DNA from: Marinobacter lipolyticus SM19
GTDB lineage: Bacteria > Pseudomonadota > Gammaproteobacteria > Pseudomonadales > Oleiphilaceae
Assembly: GCF_000397065.2 (NCBI RefSeq)
Contig: NZ_KE007327.1
Span: 141,214 to 205,213, forward strand
Direction: 5' to 3'
DNA length: 64,000 nucleotides
The notes under the pieces: generated by a model
What the model was told of the DNA's origin: nothing
Databases searched by the model: none
What the model saw: the letters and a program-made list of their open reading frames with translations, nothing else
Made by a program: the position numbers and the translations under genes
Part shown: one piece after another, positions 36,645 to 45,477 of the stretch
How the letters are laid out: each line of letters begins with the position of its first letter
Numbering within the stretch: the first letter of the stretch is position 1

Positions 36645-39503
36645 TTGACCACCCATAGCACGCCTATCATCCTGGATTTTGAAGAGGGGATCGATCGAAA
36701 AACTCTGCGTCGGTTGCGGGATCGGTTTATCGCGCTCAATCAACAGCGCTGGGAGCGGGCGCGCTCGGCTCTGACGTATCGACAGCAGGCGGTGCTGGAC
36801 GTTCTGCCGTTGGTATTTCACCTTAATCACCCATCCCTGCCCGGGTACCTGGACCGGGACTGCCCCTATGGTCTTGGTCATTACAAGCCTTCCGAGCCGA
36901 CACTGAACGCCGCTCGCCGCCTGGCGCGAGCCTTTTCCCTGAAAGACGAAGGAAAAAGGAAGCCTGACCTGGAGGCCCTGTTTCTGATGGGTAGCCCGGG
37001 CACCCTGGGGCATTCGGTGGCCAGTGACCTGGACGTCTGGCTGTGTCATCGCAGTGATCTGTCCGATCGGGATGTCCAGTGCCTGGAGCGTAAGGCAGAC
37101 AAAGTCGCCGCCTGGGCCGCATCCCTCGGAGTGGAGCTGCATGTGTTCGTGTTTTCTGCAGCGGACTGGCGGGCCGGACGACAGCGTGCTGAAGTGACCG
37201 GCGAGAACTGTGGCAGTGCCCAGCATTATCTGCTGCTGGATGAGTTCTACCGCACCAGTATCCATCTTGGTGGCTGTTACCCGTTGTGGTGGCTGATTCC
37301 GGCCAGTGAAGAGGAAAACTACGACGCCTGTGCCCGGCAACTGGTTGACTGCCGCTTCATCAAGGGGAGCGAGTATATCGATTTCGGGGCAGTGCCGTCG
37401 GTCCCCCGGGAAGAGTTTCTGGGTGCCGGGGTCTGGCAGCTGTACAAGGGGATGGACGCGCCCTGGAAATCGATACTGAAGCTGTTATTGACCGAGTGCT
37501 ATGCCCGGGACAGTGAGCAACCCCTGTTATCCCGAGTGTTCAAGGCCGCCGTGTATGACGGTGAAACCAGTGCCGACCGGCTGGACCCGTACGTGCTGCT
37601 GTATCAACGGCTGGAACGCTGGCTGTTGGCCATGGACGCGCCTCAGCGACTGGATCTGGTACGCCGTAGCCTATACCTGAAAGCCGGTCTGCCGCTGTCA
37701 CGCACCGAGCTGGGTGTCGACAGCTGGCGAGCGGGGTTACTTCAACAGCTGGTGGATGACTGGGGCTGGTCGCCGGCGACACTGAAAGATCTGGATAACC
37801 GTCAGCAATGGCGTGCCGAGGACGTGATGACGTTACGGCGCACGATCGTGTCTGAACTGACCCACAGTTACCGCCTGTTGTCGCGGCTGGCCAGGGAGCA
37901 AGGCACCTGTGCGGCGATCAGCAGCAGTGATATGAACCTGCTGGGTCGCAAACTCTACGCTGCGTTCCAGCGCAAGGCCGGCAAGATCGAACAGATCAAC
38001 CCGGGGTTGGCGCCGTCGCTCGGTGAAGAAAATCTGGCGTTTCACCACCAATCGGAGCAAGGCGGCGCGCCGGAGCAGGACGGCTGGCTGCTCTACCGGG
38101 ATCTGGAGGATCCATCTGACGCGTTCTGGCAACCGGTCATCCGGCGTTGCGGGAATCTCACCGAGCTGATGGTGTGGTGCTACTGCAACGGATTGTTGAT
38201 GCGTACAACACGGCTGAACGTGCGAGCCGGCACAACTACAGCCTCGGTGTCGGAGTTGCGTGAGATGCTGGATGCACTGTCCGCTTTCGTTGCGTTTCCT
38301 CTTGCCCCGGCCGGCCGTGAGGCATTGTCTGCAGGCGTCAAGCCCCTGCGGAACCTGCTGTTTGTCAACGTGGGTGTGGATCCCCAGGCACACCTGACCG
38401 ATCGTGGATTGCACAAGCTCAGTGCCCGTCACGATTCCCTGGGTTTCAGCGGTAGCCGAGACAATCTGGTGGCCACCATCGATCAGGTGACCCTGAACAG
38501 CTGGCACGAAGTCAGTTTGCAGCACTACGCCGCTGGTGACACCCTGATCCAGTGTCTCAAGAACGTACTGGCATCGGTGGCATCCGCGCCGGCGTACTTG
38601 CCAGAGATTCAGGTGCACAGCCATAACCGCGGGCACGGAGCGGCGATTGCCCGTCGGGTTCAGGCGCTCTTTAGCGACGTTGTGCGCCAATTCTTTGCGG
38701 GAGGCATCGGGCCACATCCGTTGCGATACGTTATTGAGATGGACCGGCGTTATTTCCTGTTGCAGTTCAGTGGCGCCGAGCCCGGCTTTGTGGCGCTGGA
38801 CAGTCCCGAGGCGTTGATGGAGCAACTGGCCCGACCGCAGGAAAGATACCTCCCTGTGGTGTTTGATCGCGGTGCGATGCTGGACGACCAGCCCCTGCGT
38901 GCTGTGTGCCAGGCCAGCGAGCCGGCTAACATCCAGGTTTTTTTCCGGGTCGTCGGCAGTCGTGCAAAGCTATGGGTAGTGGACGAACTGGGTTCAGTGT
39001 TCGCCTGGGATCAGGACTACAGCAATCGGCGCTACCTGCTGGTGCCGCTGTTACGGTTTCTGGACAATCTCGTCGAGCGACGCCAGCTGCGTCAGCTGGA
39101 CAGCCCGGCGGGTATCGCCGGCATTCACTGTTATGAGGTCGTGCCCCGGGACGGGCGCTGGAAAGTGGAACGTCGATTCGACGAGGACACCATTATGACC
39201 TTGCCCGGACTGGAGGTGCAGGCGGTCGGGGTGCAGGAAGGCGACCGTCACCTGCGGTTTGATATCTTCTGTGGCGATCAGGAGTTCACTGTGCAGGAAT
39301 ACGGGGACCAGCTGATCCCCGCCGTTGCTCATTATATCCGTTCGTTGCGCCAGACCGGCGAAAACTACCCGGTTTACCTGACGGATGTGCACTTGCCCCA
39401 CGATCTGGATCCGCAGGTGTACCAGCAGGACATACAGACCACGCAGTATCTGTATTACCGGTCAACACTGGAAGCCTCCCTCAATCGCCATTTAATGGCC
39501 TAG
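36645..39503 (+). CDS. cyaA: Class I adenylate cyclase
   Basis: 952 residues from a TTG at 36645 with GGAG five bases upstream. The same frame is open from an ATG at 36513, but that would put the start one base from the divergent GTG and add 44 residues unlike the family. The N-terminal catalytic half has FEEGIDRKTLRRLRDRF, LFHLNHPSLPGYLDRDCPYG, and the catalytic GSPGTLGHSVASDLDVWLCH. The C-terminal half (from about 540) is the regulatory region of CyaA. The product cAMP acts through the CRP/Vfr regulator, which is not in the window. It forms a divergent pair with the degenerate GGDEF/EAL gene. Confidence 0.94.
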   Translation: MTTHSTPIILDFEEGIDRKTLRRLRDRFIALNQQRWERARSALTYRQQAVLDVLPLVFHLNHPSLPGYLDRDCPYGLGHYKPSEPTLNAARRLARAFSLKDEGKRKPDLEALFLMGSPGTLGHSVASDLDVWLCHRSDLSDRDVQCLERKADKVAAWAASLGVELHVFVFSAADWRAGRQRAEVTGENCGSAQHYLLLDEFYRTSIHLGGCYPLWWLIPASEEENYDACARQLVDCRFIKGSEYIDFGAVPSVPREEFLGAGVWQLYKGMDAPWKSILKLLLTECYARDSEQPLLSRVFKAAVYDGETSADRLDPYVLLYQRLERWLLAMDAPQRLDLVRRSLYLKAGLPLSRTELGVDSWRAGLLQQLVDDWGWSPATLKDLDNRQQWRAEDVMTLRRTIVSELTHSYRLLSRLAREQGTCAAISSSDMNLLGRKLYAAFQRKAGKIEQINPGLAPSLGEENLAFHHQSEQGGAPEQDGWLLYRDLEDPSDAFWQPVIRRCGNLTELMVWCYCNGLLMRTTRLNVRAGTTTASVSELREMLDALSAFVAFPLAPAGREALSAGVKPLRNLLFVNVGVDPQAHLTDRGLHKLSARHDSLGFSGSRDNLVATIDQVTLNSWHEVSLQHYAAGDTLIQCLKNVLASVASAPAYLPEIQVHSHNRGHGAAIARRVQALFSDVVRQFFAGGIGPHPLRYVIEMDRRYFLLQFSGAEPGFVALDSPEALMEQLARPQERYLPVVFDRGAMLDDQPLRAVCQASEPANIQVFFRVVGSRAKLWVVDELGSVFAWDQDYSNRRYLLVPLLRFLDNLVERRQLRQLDSPAGIAGIHCYEVVPRDGRWKVERRFDEDTIMTLPGLEVQAVGVQEGDRHLRFDIFCGDQEFTVQEYGDQLIPAVAHYIRSLRQTGENYPVYLTDVHLPHDLDPQVYQQDIQTTQYLYYRSTLEASLNRHLMA

Positions 39504-39570
39504 GCCAGTCTCGCCCGCCGGTAGCTGAGTCAGGTATACTGCGCGCATATCTAAAACAGGGGCAAGTTCC

Positions 39571-39747
39571 ATGCAGGCATGGAAAACAGTGAGTGTTGGG
39601 TTGCTACTGGTCAGCGTGATGGCCGGCTGCGGCCAGAAGGGACCGCTATACCGGGAAGTGCCGGATGAAACCGTGGCGGATGCCGTCGGGGAAAACCGGA
39701 ACAACGACCCGGATCGTCGTCAGGATGAAGATCCGTCGGTCCGCTGA
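39571..39747 (+). CDS. lptM: LptM (YifL)-like small lipoprotein
   Basis: 58 residues. The signal peptide (MQAWKTVSVGLLLVSVMAGC) ends in lipobox MAGC, and the mature N-terminus CGQKGPLYRE is the hallmark of LptM/YifL, a lipoprotein that helps LptD assembly in the outer membrane. The remainder is short, hydrophilic and probably disordered. It is positioned immediately before lysA, as in other gammaproteobacteria, and begins a run lptM-lysA-dapF-DUF484-xerC. The SD (ACAGGGG) is present, and a TATACT at 39535-39540 may belong to a promoter. Confidence 0.9.
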   Translation: MQAWKTVSVGLLLVSVMAGCGQKGPLYREVPDETVADAVGENRNNDPDRRQDEDPSVR

Positions 39748-39778
39748 CTCTTGCCCCGTCAACAGAATCAGGAAGTTC

Positions 39779-41029
39779 ATGGACTATTTTAACTATCGCA
39801 ACGGCGAGCTTTACGCCGAAGACGTACCGGTGAGCGAGATTGCAGAGCGTTTCGGGACCCCGGCGTATGTCTATTCCCGTGCCACCCTTGAGCGCCACTA
39901 CCGGGCCTATGACGATGCCCTCAAGGGTCGCCCGCATCTGGTGTGTTATGCGGTAAAGGCCAACAGCAACCTGGCTGTGCTTAACGTATTGGCCCGCCTT
40001 GGTGCCGGTTTTGATATTGTTTCGGCCGGTGAGCTGGAGCGGGTGATTCGCGCCGGTGGTGATCCAGCCAACGTGGTGTTCTCCGGCGTGGGCAAGCAGG
40101 AATGGGAAATGAAGCGGGCGCTGGAAGTTGGCGTCCGCTGTTTCAACGTAGAGTCCGATACCGAGCTGGACCGCCTTAACAAGGTGGCGGGTGAGCTGGG
40201 CAAACAGGCACCGGTATCCCTGCGGGTGAACCCGGACGTGGACGCCGGTACGCATCCGTACATATCCACGGGCCTCAAGGAAAACAAGTTCGGTATTGAT
40301 ATTATCGAGGCGCCCGAGGTGTACGCCCGCGCTGCGGCCATGCCCAACCTGAATGTCATCGGGGTTGATTGTCATATTGGCTCACAGCTGACCACCGTGT
40401 CGCCGTTCCTGGATGCGCTGGATCGGGTGCTTTCGTTGATTGATGCGTTGGCGGAGCAGGGCATTGCCATTCGTCATCTCGATATGGGGGGCGGCCTCGG
40501 TGTTACCTACGACCGGGAGCAGCCACCTCAGCCGTCGGATTACGTCAAAGCGCTGGCCGAGCGGCTGGGGGATCGTGATCTCGAACTGGTGCTGGAACCA
40601 GGGCGTTCGATTGCGGCCAATGCCGGTATCATGCTGACCCGGGTGGAATTCCTCAAATGCACCGATCATCGCAATTTCGCCATCATTGATGCGGCCATGA
40701 ACGACCTGATCCGTCCGGCACTCTACAGTGCCTGGCAGGCAATCATCCCGGTGGTTCCCCACCAGAACGGTGAAGAAAAGGCCTGGGATCTGGTTGGTCC
40801 TGTTTGTGAAACCGGTGACTTCCTGGGCAAGGATCGCCAACTGCGCCTGCAGGCGGGTGACTTGCTGGCGGTACGATCCGCCGGGGCTTATGGCTTTGTG
40901 ATGAGCTCCAATTACAACAGCCGCAACCGACCGCCGGAAATCATGGTGGATGGGGACCAGGTGCACGTGGTTCGTCGCCGCGAAACCCTGGAAGACCAGC
41001 TCGGTCCCGAAAGCTGTTTGCCAGGATGA
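39779..41029 (+). CDS. lysA: Diaminopimelate decarboxylase
   Basis: 416 residues from the ATG at 39779; the frame is open 38 codons upstream, but inside lptM. LysA converts meso-diaminopimelate to lysine with pyridoxal phosphate. PLP-binding Lys60 lies in [10 protein letters not shown]. Other motifs are [22 protein letters not shown] (written GVDCHIGSQ here), [32 protein letters not shown] and [16 protein letters not shown]. Its stop overlaps the dapF start (ATGA). Confidence 0.97.
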   Translation: MDYFNYRNGELYAEDVPVSEIAERFGTPAYVYSRATLERHYRAYDDALKGRPHLVCYAVKANSNLAVLNVLARLGAGFDIVSAGELERVIRAGGDPANVVFSGVGKQEWEMKRALEVGVRCFNVESDTELDRLNKVAGELGKQAPVSLRVNPDVDAGTHPYISTGLKENKFGIDIIEAPEVYARAAAMPNLNVIGVDCHIGSQLTTVSPFLDALDRVLSLIDALAEQGIAIRHLDMGGGLGVTYDREQPPQPSDYVKALAERLGDRDLELVLEPGRSIAANAGIMLTRVEFLKCTDHRNFAIIDAAMNDLIRPALYSAWQAIIPVVPHQNGEEKAWDLVGPVCETGDFLGKDRQLRLQAGDLLAVRSAGAYGFVMSSNYNSRNRPPEIMVDGDQVHVVRRRETLEDQLGPESCLPG

Positions 41030-41919
41030 ATGCGGCGATGCGGTTTACCAAAATGCACGGTCTGGGTAACGACTTCATGGTGGTGGATGCCATCAGTCAG
41101 CCGTTCCGTCTGCGCCCGGAAATGATCCGCGAGCTGGCAGACCGCAACTTCGGGATCGGTTTTGACCAGTTGCTGGTTGTCGAGCCCCCGGGGCTACCGG
41201 ACGTGGATTTTCGCTATCGGATCTTCAACAGCGATGGCTCGGAAGTGGAGCAATGTGGCAATGGCGCCCGCTGTTTTGCCCGCTTTGTTCGCGACCAGCG
41301 CCTCACCAACAAGCGAGTGATCCGTGTTCAGACCGCCAAAGGCGTGATTGAGCTGAGGGTCGGTCGCGATGGCCTGGTGATGGTCAATATGGGCGTGCCT
41401 GAGCTGAACCCACCAGCGATACCATTTGCCGCCGATCGCCGTAAGGACGTCTACACCGTCGAGGTGGATGGCCAGACCATTGAGCTCAGCGCCGTATCCA
41501 TGGGCAATCCCCACGGTGTACTGGTGGTGGACGACGTCGATCGTGCGCCGGTGGCATCTCTGGGGCCGAAGCTTGAGAATCATCCCCGCTTTCCCGCCCG
41601 GGCCAATATCGGCTTTCTGCAGATTATTGATCGCACCCACGCCCGCTTGCGGGTATTCGAGCGTGGTTCTGGTGAAACTCTGGCCTGTGGCAGCGGGGCT
41701 TGTGCAGCGGTGGTTGCGGGCTGCCTGAGAGGACTGCTCGATTCCCGTGTCGAAGTTGAGCTACGTGGCGGCAAGTTGATCATCGAATGGCAGGGGGAAG
41801 GGTCCCCTGTTATGATGGAAGGCCCTGCGGCCAGTGTGTTTGAAGGCCAGATTCGTCTGCCTGGAGACAGTTCCGGGCGACGTCGTAAAGGTAGCCGACC
41901 AGCAAAACCAACGTCCTGA
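41026..41919 (+). CDS. dapF: Diaminopimelate epimerase
   Basis: 297 residues from the overlapping ATG at 41026; an ATG four codons later is an alternative. It racemises LL-diaminopimelate to the meso form for peptidoglycan and lysine. Both catalytic cysteines are present: Cys77 (EQCGNGARC) and Cys221 (LACGSGACA). [12 protein letters not shown] at the N-terminus and the SMGNPHGV segment are standard. The C-terminus carries about 20 extra residues, basic at the end ([13 protein letters not shown]), beyond the usual DapF end near GQIRLPG. Confidence 0.97.
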   Translation: MNAAMRFTKMHGLGNDFMVVDAISQPFRLRPEMIRELADRNFGIGFDQLLVVEPPGLPDVDFRYRIFNSDGSEVEQCGNGARCFARFVRDQRLTNKRVIRVQTAKGVIELRVGRDGLVMVNMGVPELNPPAIPFAADRRKDVYTVEVDGQTIELSAVSMGNPHGVLVVDDVDRAPVASLGPKLENHPRFPARANIGFLQIIDRTHARLRVFERGSGETLACGSGACAAVVAGCLRGLLDSRVEVELRGGKLIIEWQGEGSPVMMEGPAASVFEGQIRLPGDSSGRRRKGSRPAKPTS

Positions 41920-41935
41920 CGATCAGGAGATCAGC

Positions 41936-42682
41936 ATGACAGAACAAACGGCCCAGCAGAAGGCCGAGGAGCTCACCGGGGAGCAGGTTGCGGAGTACCT
42001 TCGCGCCCATCCCGACTTTTTTGTTGAACAGGATGAGCTCCTGCGCAGTCTGACCCTGCCCCACGACAGTGGCCGAGCCATCTCACTGGTGGAGCGCCAG
42101 GTACACCTGTTCCGGGAGCAGCGGGATACACTGCGACGGGAGCTGGTGGAGCTGGTCTCTATTGCCCGTCACAACGACCGTCTGTTTGAGAAGAGCAAGC
42201 GGCTGTTGATGAATGTGATTGAGGCTCGTAACCTCAACGACATGGCGTCCGCCATCGATGACAGTATTCGGGGCGACTTCGGGCTTGATGCGGCGTCGGT
42301 GATCCTGTTTACCGATTCGGAATTGTCACTGGCTTCGCAGGGAGCGCTGCATGTCGTGCCACCGGCTCAGGCCAAGGAGCGTCTGGGTAGCCTGCTGGAT
42401 GGAGAGCGCGCGGTGTGTGGTCAATTCCGCGAATCCGAGCGGAATTTTCTGTTCCCCGACCGGGAAGAGCCCATTGCGTCGGTGGCCCTGGTGCCACTGC
42501 GTCATGATGAACTGCTGGGGGTTTTTGCGGTAGGCAGCTGTGAACCGGGCTACTTTGACCAGAGTATGGGCTCGCTCTTTCTTACTTACATCAGCGACAC
42601 CCTGAGTCGACTGTTGCCACCGATCGTGCAGCGTCATACCAGTGCGGCCCCTGTGGCCGGTATTATTGCAGAGTCACGCTGA
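41936..42682 (+). CDS. DUF484 family protein (GAF-like)
   Basis: 248 residues from the ATG at 41936 with CAGGAG upstream. The family occurs between dapF and xerC in many gammaproteobacteria; its function is unknown. The N-terminal part (VAEYLRAHPDFFVEQDELLR) is the DUF484 signature. It is followed by a charged helix (about 50-100) and a GAF-like domain (about 105-235), for instance VALVPLRHDELLGVFAVGS. The xerC start follows by 2 bp, so it is translated with xerC. Confidence 0.93.
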   Translation: MTEQTAQQKAEELTGEQVAEYLRAHPDFFVEQDELLRSLTLPHDSGRAISLVERQVHLFREQRDTLRRELVELVSIARHNDRLFEKSKRLLMNVIEARNLNDMASAIDDSIRGDFGLDAASVILFTDSELSLASQGALHVVPPAQAKERLGSLLDGERAVCGQFRESERNFLFPDREEPIASVALVPLRHDELLGVFAVGSCEPGYFDQSMGSLFLTYISDTLSRLLPPIVQRHTSAAPVAGIIAESR

Positions 42683-42684
42683 CC

Positions 42685-43656
42685 GTGACCGTTTCCGGGG
42701 AGCTGGTGGAATTATCGGATTCCCTGTCCGCCCCGCTTGCGGACTTCCTTCGTCATCTGTCCTCGGAAACGCGACACTCTCCCCGCACCTGTAACAGTTA
42801 CCAGCAGGATCTGACACGATTTGGCGCCTGGTTAATGACACGGCAGGTTGCTGACTGGGCCGACGTCACCAGCCACGACATGCGCCGTTATGTGGCTTGG
42901 CTTAGCCGTGGGGGGCTGAGTGGTCGTAGTATTGCCAGGCATCTTTCAGCCATCCGTCGTTGCTACCAGTATCTTCTGCGGGAAAAGCGGGTCCGGGATA
43001 ATCCGGCTGTGGATATCCGTGCGCCAAAATCCGGCCGCCGGCTGCCGAAAGTGGCCGATGTGGATCAACTTAACCATCTGCTGGACGCTGCCCCCGACGA
43101 CCCCCTGGAAGTCCGTGATCTGAGCATGTTCGAATTGATGTATTCCTCGGGCTTGCGATTGTCGGAGCTGGCCGGACTGAACCTGGACTCGGTGGATTGC
43201 CGGGGTGGAGAAATCCGCGTATTGGGAAAAGGCAACAAGGAGCGTGTGCTGCCGGTGGGGCGCAAAGCCCTGAAGGCCCTGAGTGCGTGGATGGCGGTTC
43301 GTCCCGGACTGGCAACGGAGTCAGAGCAGGCCCTGTTTGTCAGTCAGCGGGGTGGGCGTCTCAGCAATCGCAGTATTCAGTCCCGCCTGAGCCGCTGGGG
43401 GGTGGTCAAGGGTGCTGATCAGAGGCTGAATCCGCACATGCTTCGTCATTCATTTGCCAGTCATCTGCTGGAATCCAGTGGTGACCTGCGTGCGGTTCAG
43501 GAATTGTTGGGTCATGCGGACATATCCACCACTCAGGTCTATACTCACCTTGACTTCCAGCATTTGGCTCGCGTGTATGACCAGAGTCATCCACGGGCCC
43601 GCCGCCGAGATGAGCGAGACAGGGATGATACCTGGCCAGTTCACGCAGACCCTTGA
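42685..43656 (+). CDS. xerC: Tyrosine recombinase XerC
   Basis: 323 residues from a GTG 2 bp after DUF484. XerC acts with XerD at dif to resolve chromosome dimers. The N-terminal SAM-like domain spans about 15-105. Catalytic residues are visible: Arg158 (GLRLSEL), the GKGNKER loop, His251 and Arg254 (HMLRHSF), His277 (LLGHADI) and Tyr286 (STTQVYTHLD). The C-terminus is slightly extended, with an Arg/Asp-rich tail. The diguanylate cyclase gene begins 33 bp downstream. Confidence 0.96.
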   Translation: MTVSGELVELSDSLSAPLADFLRHLSSETRHSPRTCNSYQQDLTRFGAWLMTRQVADWADVTSHDMRRYVAWLSRGGLSGRSIARHLSAIRRCYQYLLREKRVRDNPAVDIRAPKSGRRLPKVADVDQLNHLLDAAPDDPLEVRDLSMFELMYSSGLRLSELAGLNLDSVDCRGGEIRVLGKGNKERVLPVGRKALKALSAWMAVRPGLATESEQALFVSQRGGRLSNRSIQSRLSRWGVVKGADQRLNPHMLRHSFASHLLESSGDLRAVQELLGHADISTTQVYTHLDFQHLARVYDQSHPRARRRDERDRDDTWPVHADP

Positions 43657-43688
43657 AAGGTTTGAACGTTCATTATCAGGAGAGCCCA

Positions 43689-45173
43689 ATGGTTTCGGAT
43701 CGGTCCTGGAAGGACAAGTACCTTCAGGAACTTGAATCATCAGAACAACGGGAGCAACAGTGGAAAGCGGAACGGAATTCCCTCGAGCGGATGCTGGTGC
43801 GCACCTGTCTTGCCTCAGAAGGGCAGGCCCCCGACCTTGACCGATTGCTGATTCGGGTACGCAAGGATCTGCGTAAGGGTAATCTGGATATCGAAAAATG
43901 GCGCTCTCTCCAGGAGCAGATTGATCGCCAGGTCGCGCTTCTGGATGATTCACCGCAATCCAGGCCGGGTAATGGCCGGTCATATCAACCCGGAAAAGCT
44001 GTCGATGCTCCTCCCCAATCTGAGTCTTCCTCGGCCGTTACTGTGGGTGATGAAAATGACCTGGCGACCATTCATGCCCAGAGACTGAGGATTGCCCGGC
44101 GGGTCGGGCAATTGTTGGGCCAGATGATATACCAGGTCGCTCTCGAGCCGGCTGCTGAAGCCAGGGCTCGCCGACTTCAGAAATCACTATTGGAAAGTGA
44201 CAGCTGGGACGTGTTGAGAGAGGGCCTCAACAGTGTTGCTGATCTTGTTATTGCCGCGATTACCCGTGGTCAAAGAGAATTTGAGGCATTTCTCAAGAAG
44301 CTCGATGAGCGGTTGGGTTCCCTGCGGCAGCATTTCCAGAATCAATCCAGTGCCCAGGAAGGGCGAATGGACGCGTCCAGGCAACTGGATCGCGAAATAC
44401 GGCGAGAACTGGAAACGTTCGGTCGTCAGATCGATTCTGTTGGTGAGCTTAAGGAACTGAAACTTTCCGTGACGAGGCATCTGGAGACAATTGGCGGTGT
44501 GGTTGAGCGTTTCCGGGACCAGGAGTCAGAACGGGAGAAGAGTTATTCGCGGCAGTTGGAATTGATGGAGGAAAAGCTGGCTGCGGTGGAGGCAAACTCA
44601 GAGCAAATGAGAGAACAGATTCGGGAAGAACGGGCAAAAGCACTGACCGATCTGTTAACCCAGTTGCCCAATCGTGAGGCCTGGCAGGAGCGCCTGGGTT
44701 TCGAATACAGTCGCTGGCAGCGGTATCGTCATCCGGTGACAATTGCGGTGCTGGATATCGACCTGTTCAAACGGGTGAATGATTCATACGGACACAAGGC
44801 CGGTGACCGGGTCCTTCAGATGGTGGCGAGGGAGTGTCAGCAGCGGCTCAGAACCACAGATTTCATTTCCCGTTTTGGTGGTGAAGAATTTGTTTTGTTG
44901 TTGCCCGAAACCCCAGCGGAAGATGCGAAACGTGTGCTTGACGATCTGCGGGGTCACATTGCTGCCCTGCCATTTCATTTTCAGGGTGAGCCCGTAACGA
45001 TCACCTTTTCTGCTGGCGTTGCCACCCTCGAGGATGGTGATACTGAAGAAACGCTATTTGATCGGGCGGACAAGGCGTTGTACGCCGCCAAGGACGCAGG
45101 CAGGAACCAGGTCCGCCTCTCGGTTGACTGTGAGGGCCTCAGTGCCGCATCCGGGCATCAAGCTCGTCAATGA
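43689..45173 (+). CDS. Diguanylate cyclase with N-terminal helical domain
   Basis: 494 residues from the ATG at 43689, preceded by AGGAGAG. It has no transmembrane segment. Residues 1-320 are predicted helical and coiled-coil, with repeated Glu/Arg/Gln heptads (for example RFRDQESEREKSYSRQLELM), joined directly to a GGDEF domain (about 325-490). The signature GGEEF (397-401) is intact and the inhibitory I-site RTTD (388-391) is present five residues upstream, so it probably makes c-di-GMP under product feedback. The helical half may localise or oligomerise it. It follows xerC on the same strand, an unusual companion for the dapF-xerC run. Its 3' end overlaps the DUF2789 gene by 35 bp on the other strand. 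Confidence 0.9.
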   Translation: MVSDRSWKDKYLQELESSEQREQQWKAERNSLERMLVRTCLASEGQAPDLDRLLIRVRKDLRKGNLDIEKWRSLQEQIDRQVALLDDSPQSRPGNGRSYQPGKAVDAPPQSESSSAVTVGDENDLATIHAQRLRIARRVGQLLGQMIYQVALEPAAEARARRLQKSLLESDSWDVLREGLNSVADLVIAAITRGQREFEAFLKKLDERLGSLRQHFQNQSSAQEGRMDASRQLDREIRRELETFGRQIDSVGELKELKLSVTRHLETIGGVVERFRDQESEREKSYSRQLELMEEKLAAVEANSEQMREQIREERAKALTDLLTQLPNREAWQERLGFEYSRWQRYRHPVTIAVLDIDLFKRVNDSYGHKAGDRVLQMVARECQQRLRTTDFISRFGGEEFVLLLPETPAEDAKRVLDDLRGHIAALPFHFQGEPVTITFSAGVATLEDGDTEETLFDRADKALYAAKDAGRNQVRLSVDCEGLSAASGHQARQ

Positions 45174-45372
45174 TTTCAGCCCAGTCTGAATCGTCTTCCA
45201 GTCCTTCCTCCAGAAACTGGGCCTGACTGTCCGACCAGAACGGCGCATCCTGCAGCGCAACTTCCGAAGGGAGCGGTGAATACCTGACGATAAAGTCCTC
45301 GATGCTGTCACTGTCAGCGGCCAGTCCAAGTTGTTGAAACAGTGTGCTGAATGTGTGTTTGCTGGTGTCCAT
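45139..45372 (-). CDS. DUF2789 small protein
   Basis: 77 residues. The pattern MDTSKHTFSTLFQQLGL, then IEDFIVRYSPL, then DAPFWSDSQAQFLEE and DWAEIIDELDARMR matches the DUF2789 family of short cytoplasmic proteins of unknown function. It is acidic and has no hydrophobic segment. Its last 11 codons are antisense to the 3' end of the diguanylate cyclase gene (35-bp overlap). Confidence 0.88.
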   Translation of the reverse strand: MDTSKHTFSTLFQQLGLAADSDSIEDFIVRYSPLPSEVALQDAPFWSDSQAQFLEEGLEDDSDWAEIIDELDARMRH

Positions 45373-45477
45373 CGCTGTCGTCTCCTTGCTTTGCTTACAC
45401 TTGAATGAAATCCGGGAGATTTGCAGGTATTGTTCTGAGGCTTCTTTAAACTTTAGCGGAACCGTTGAGGATATCCA

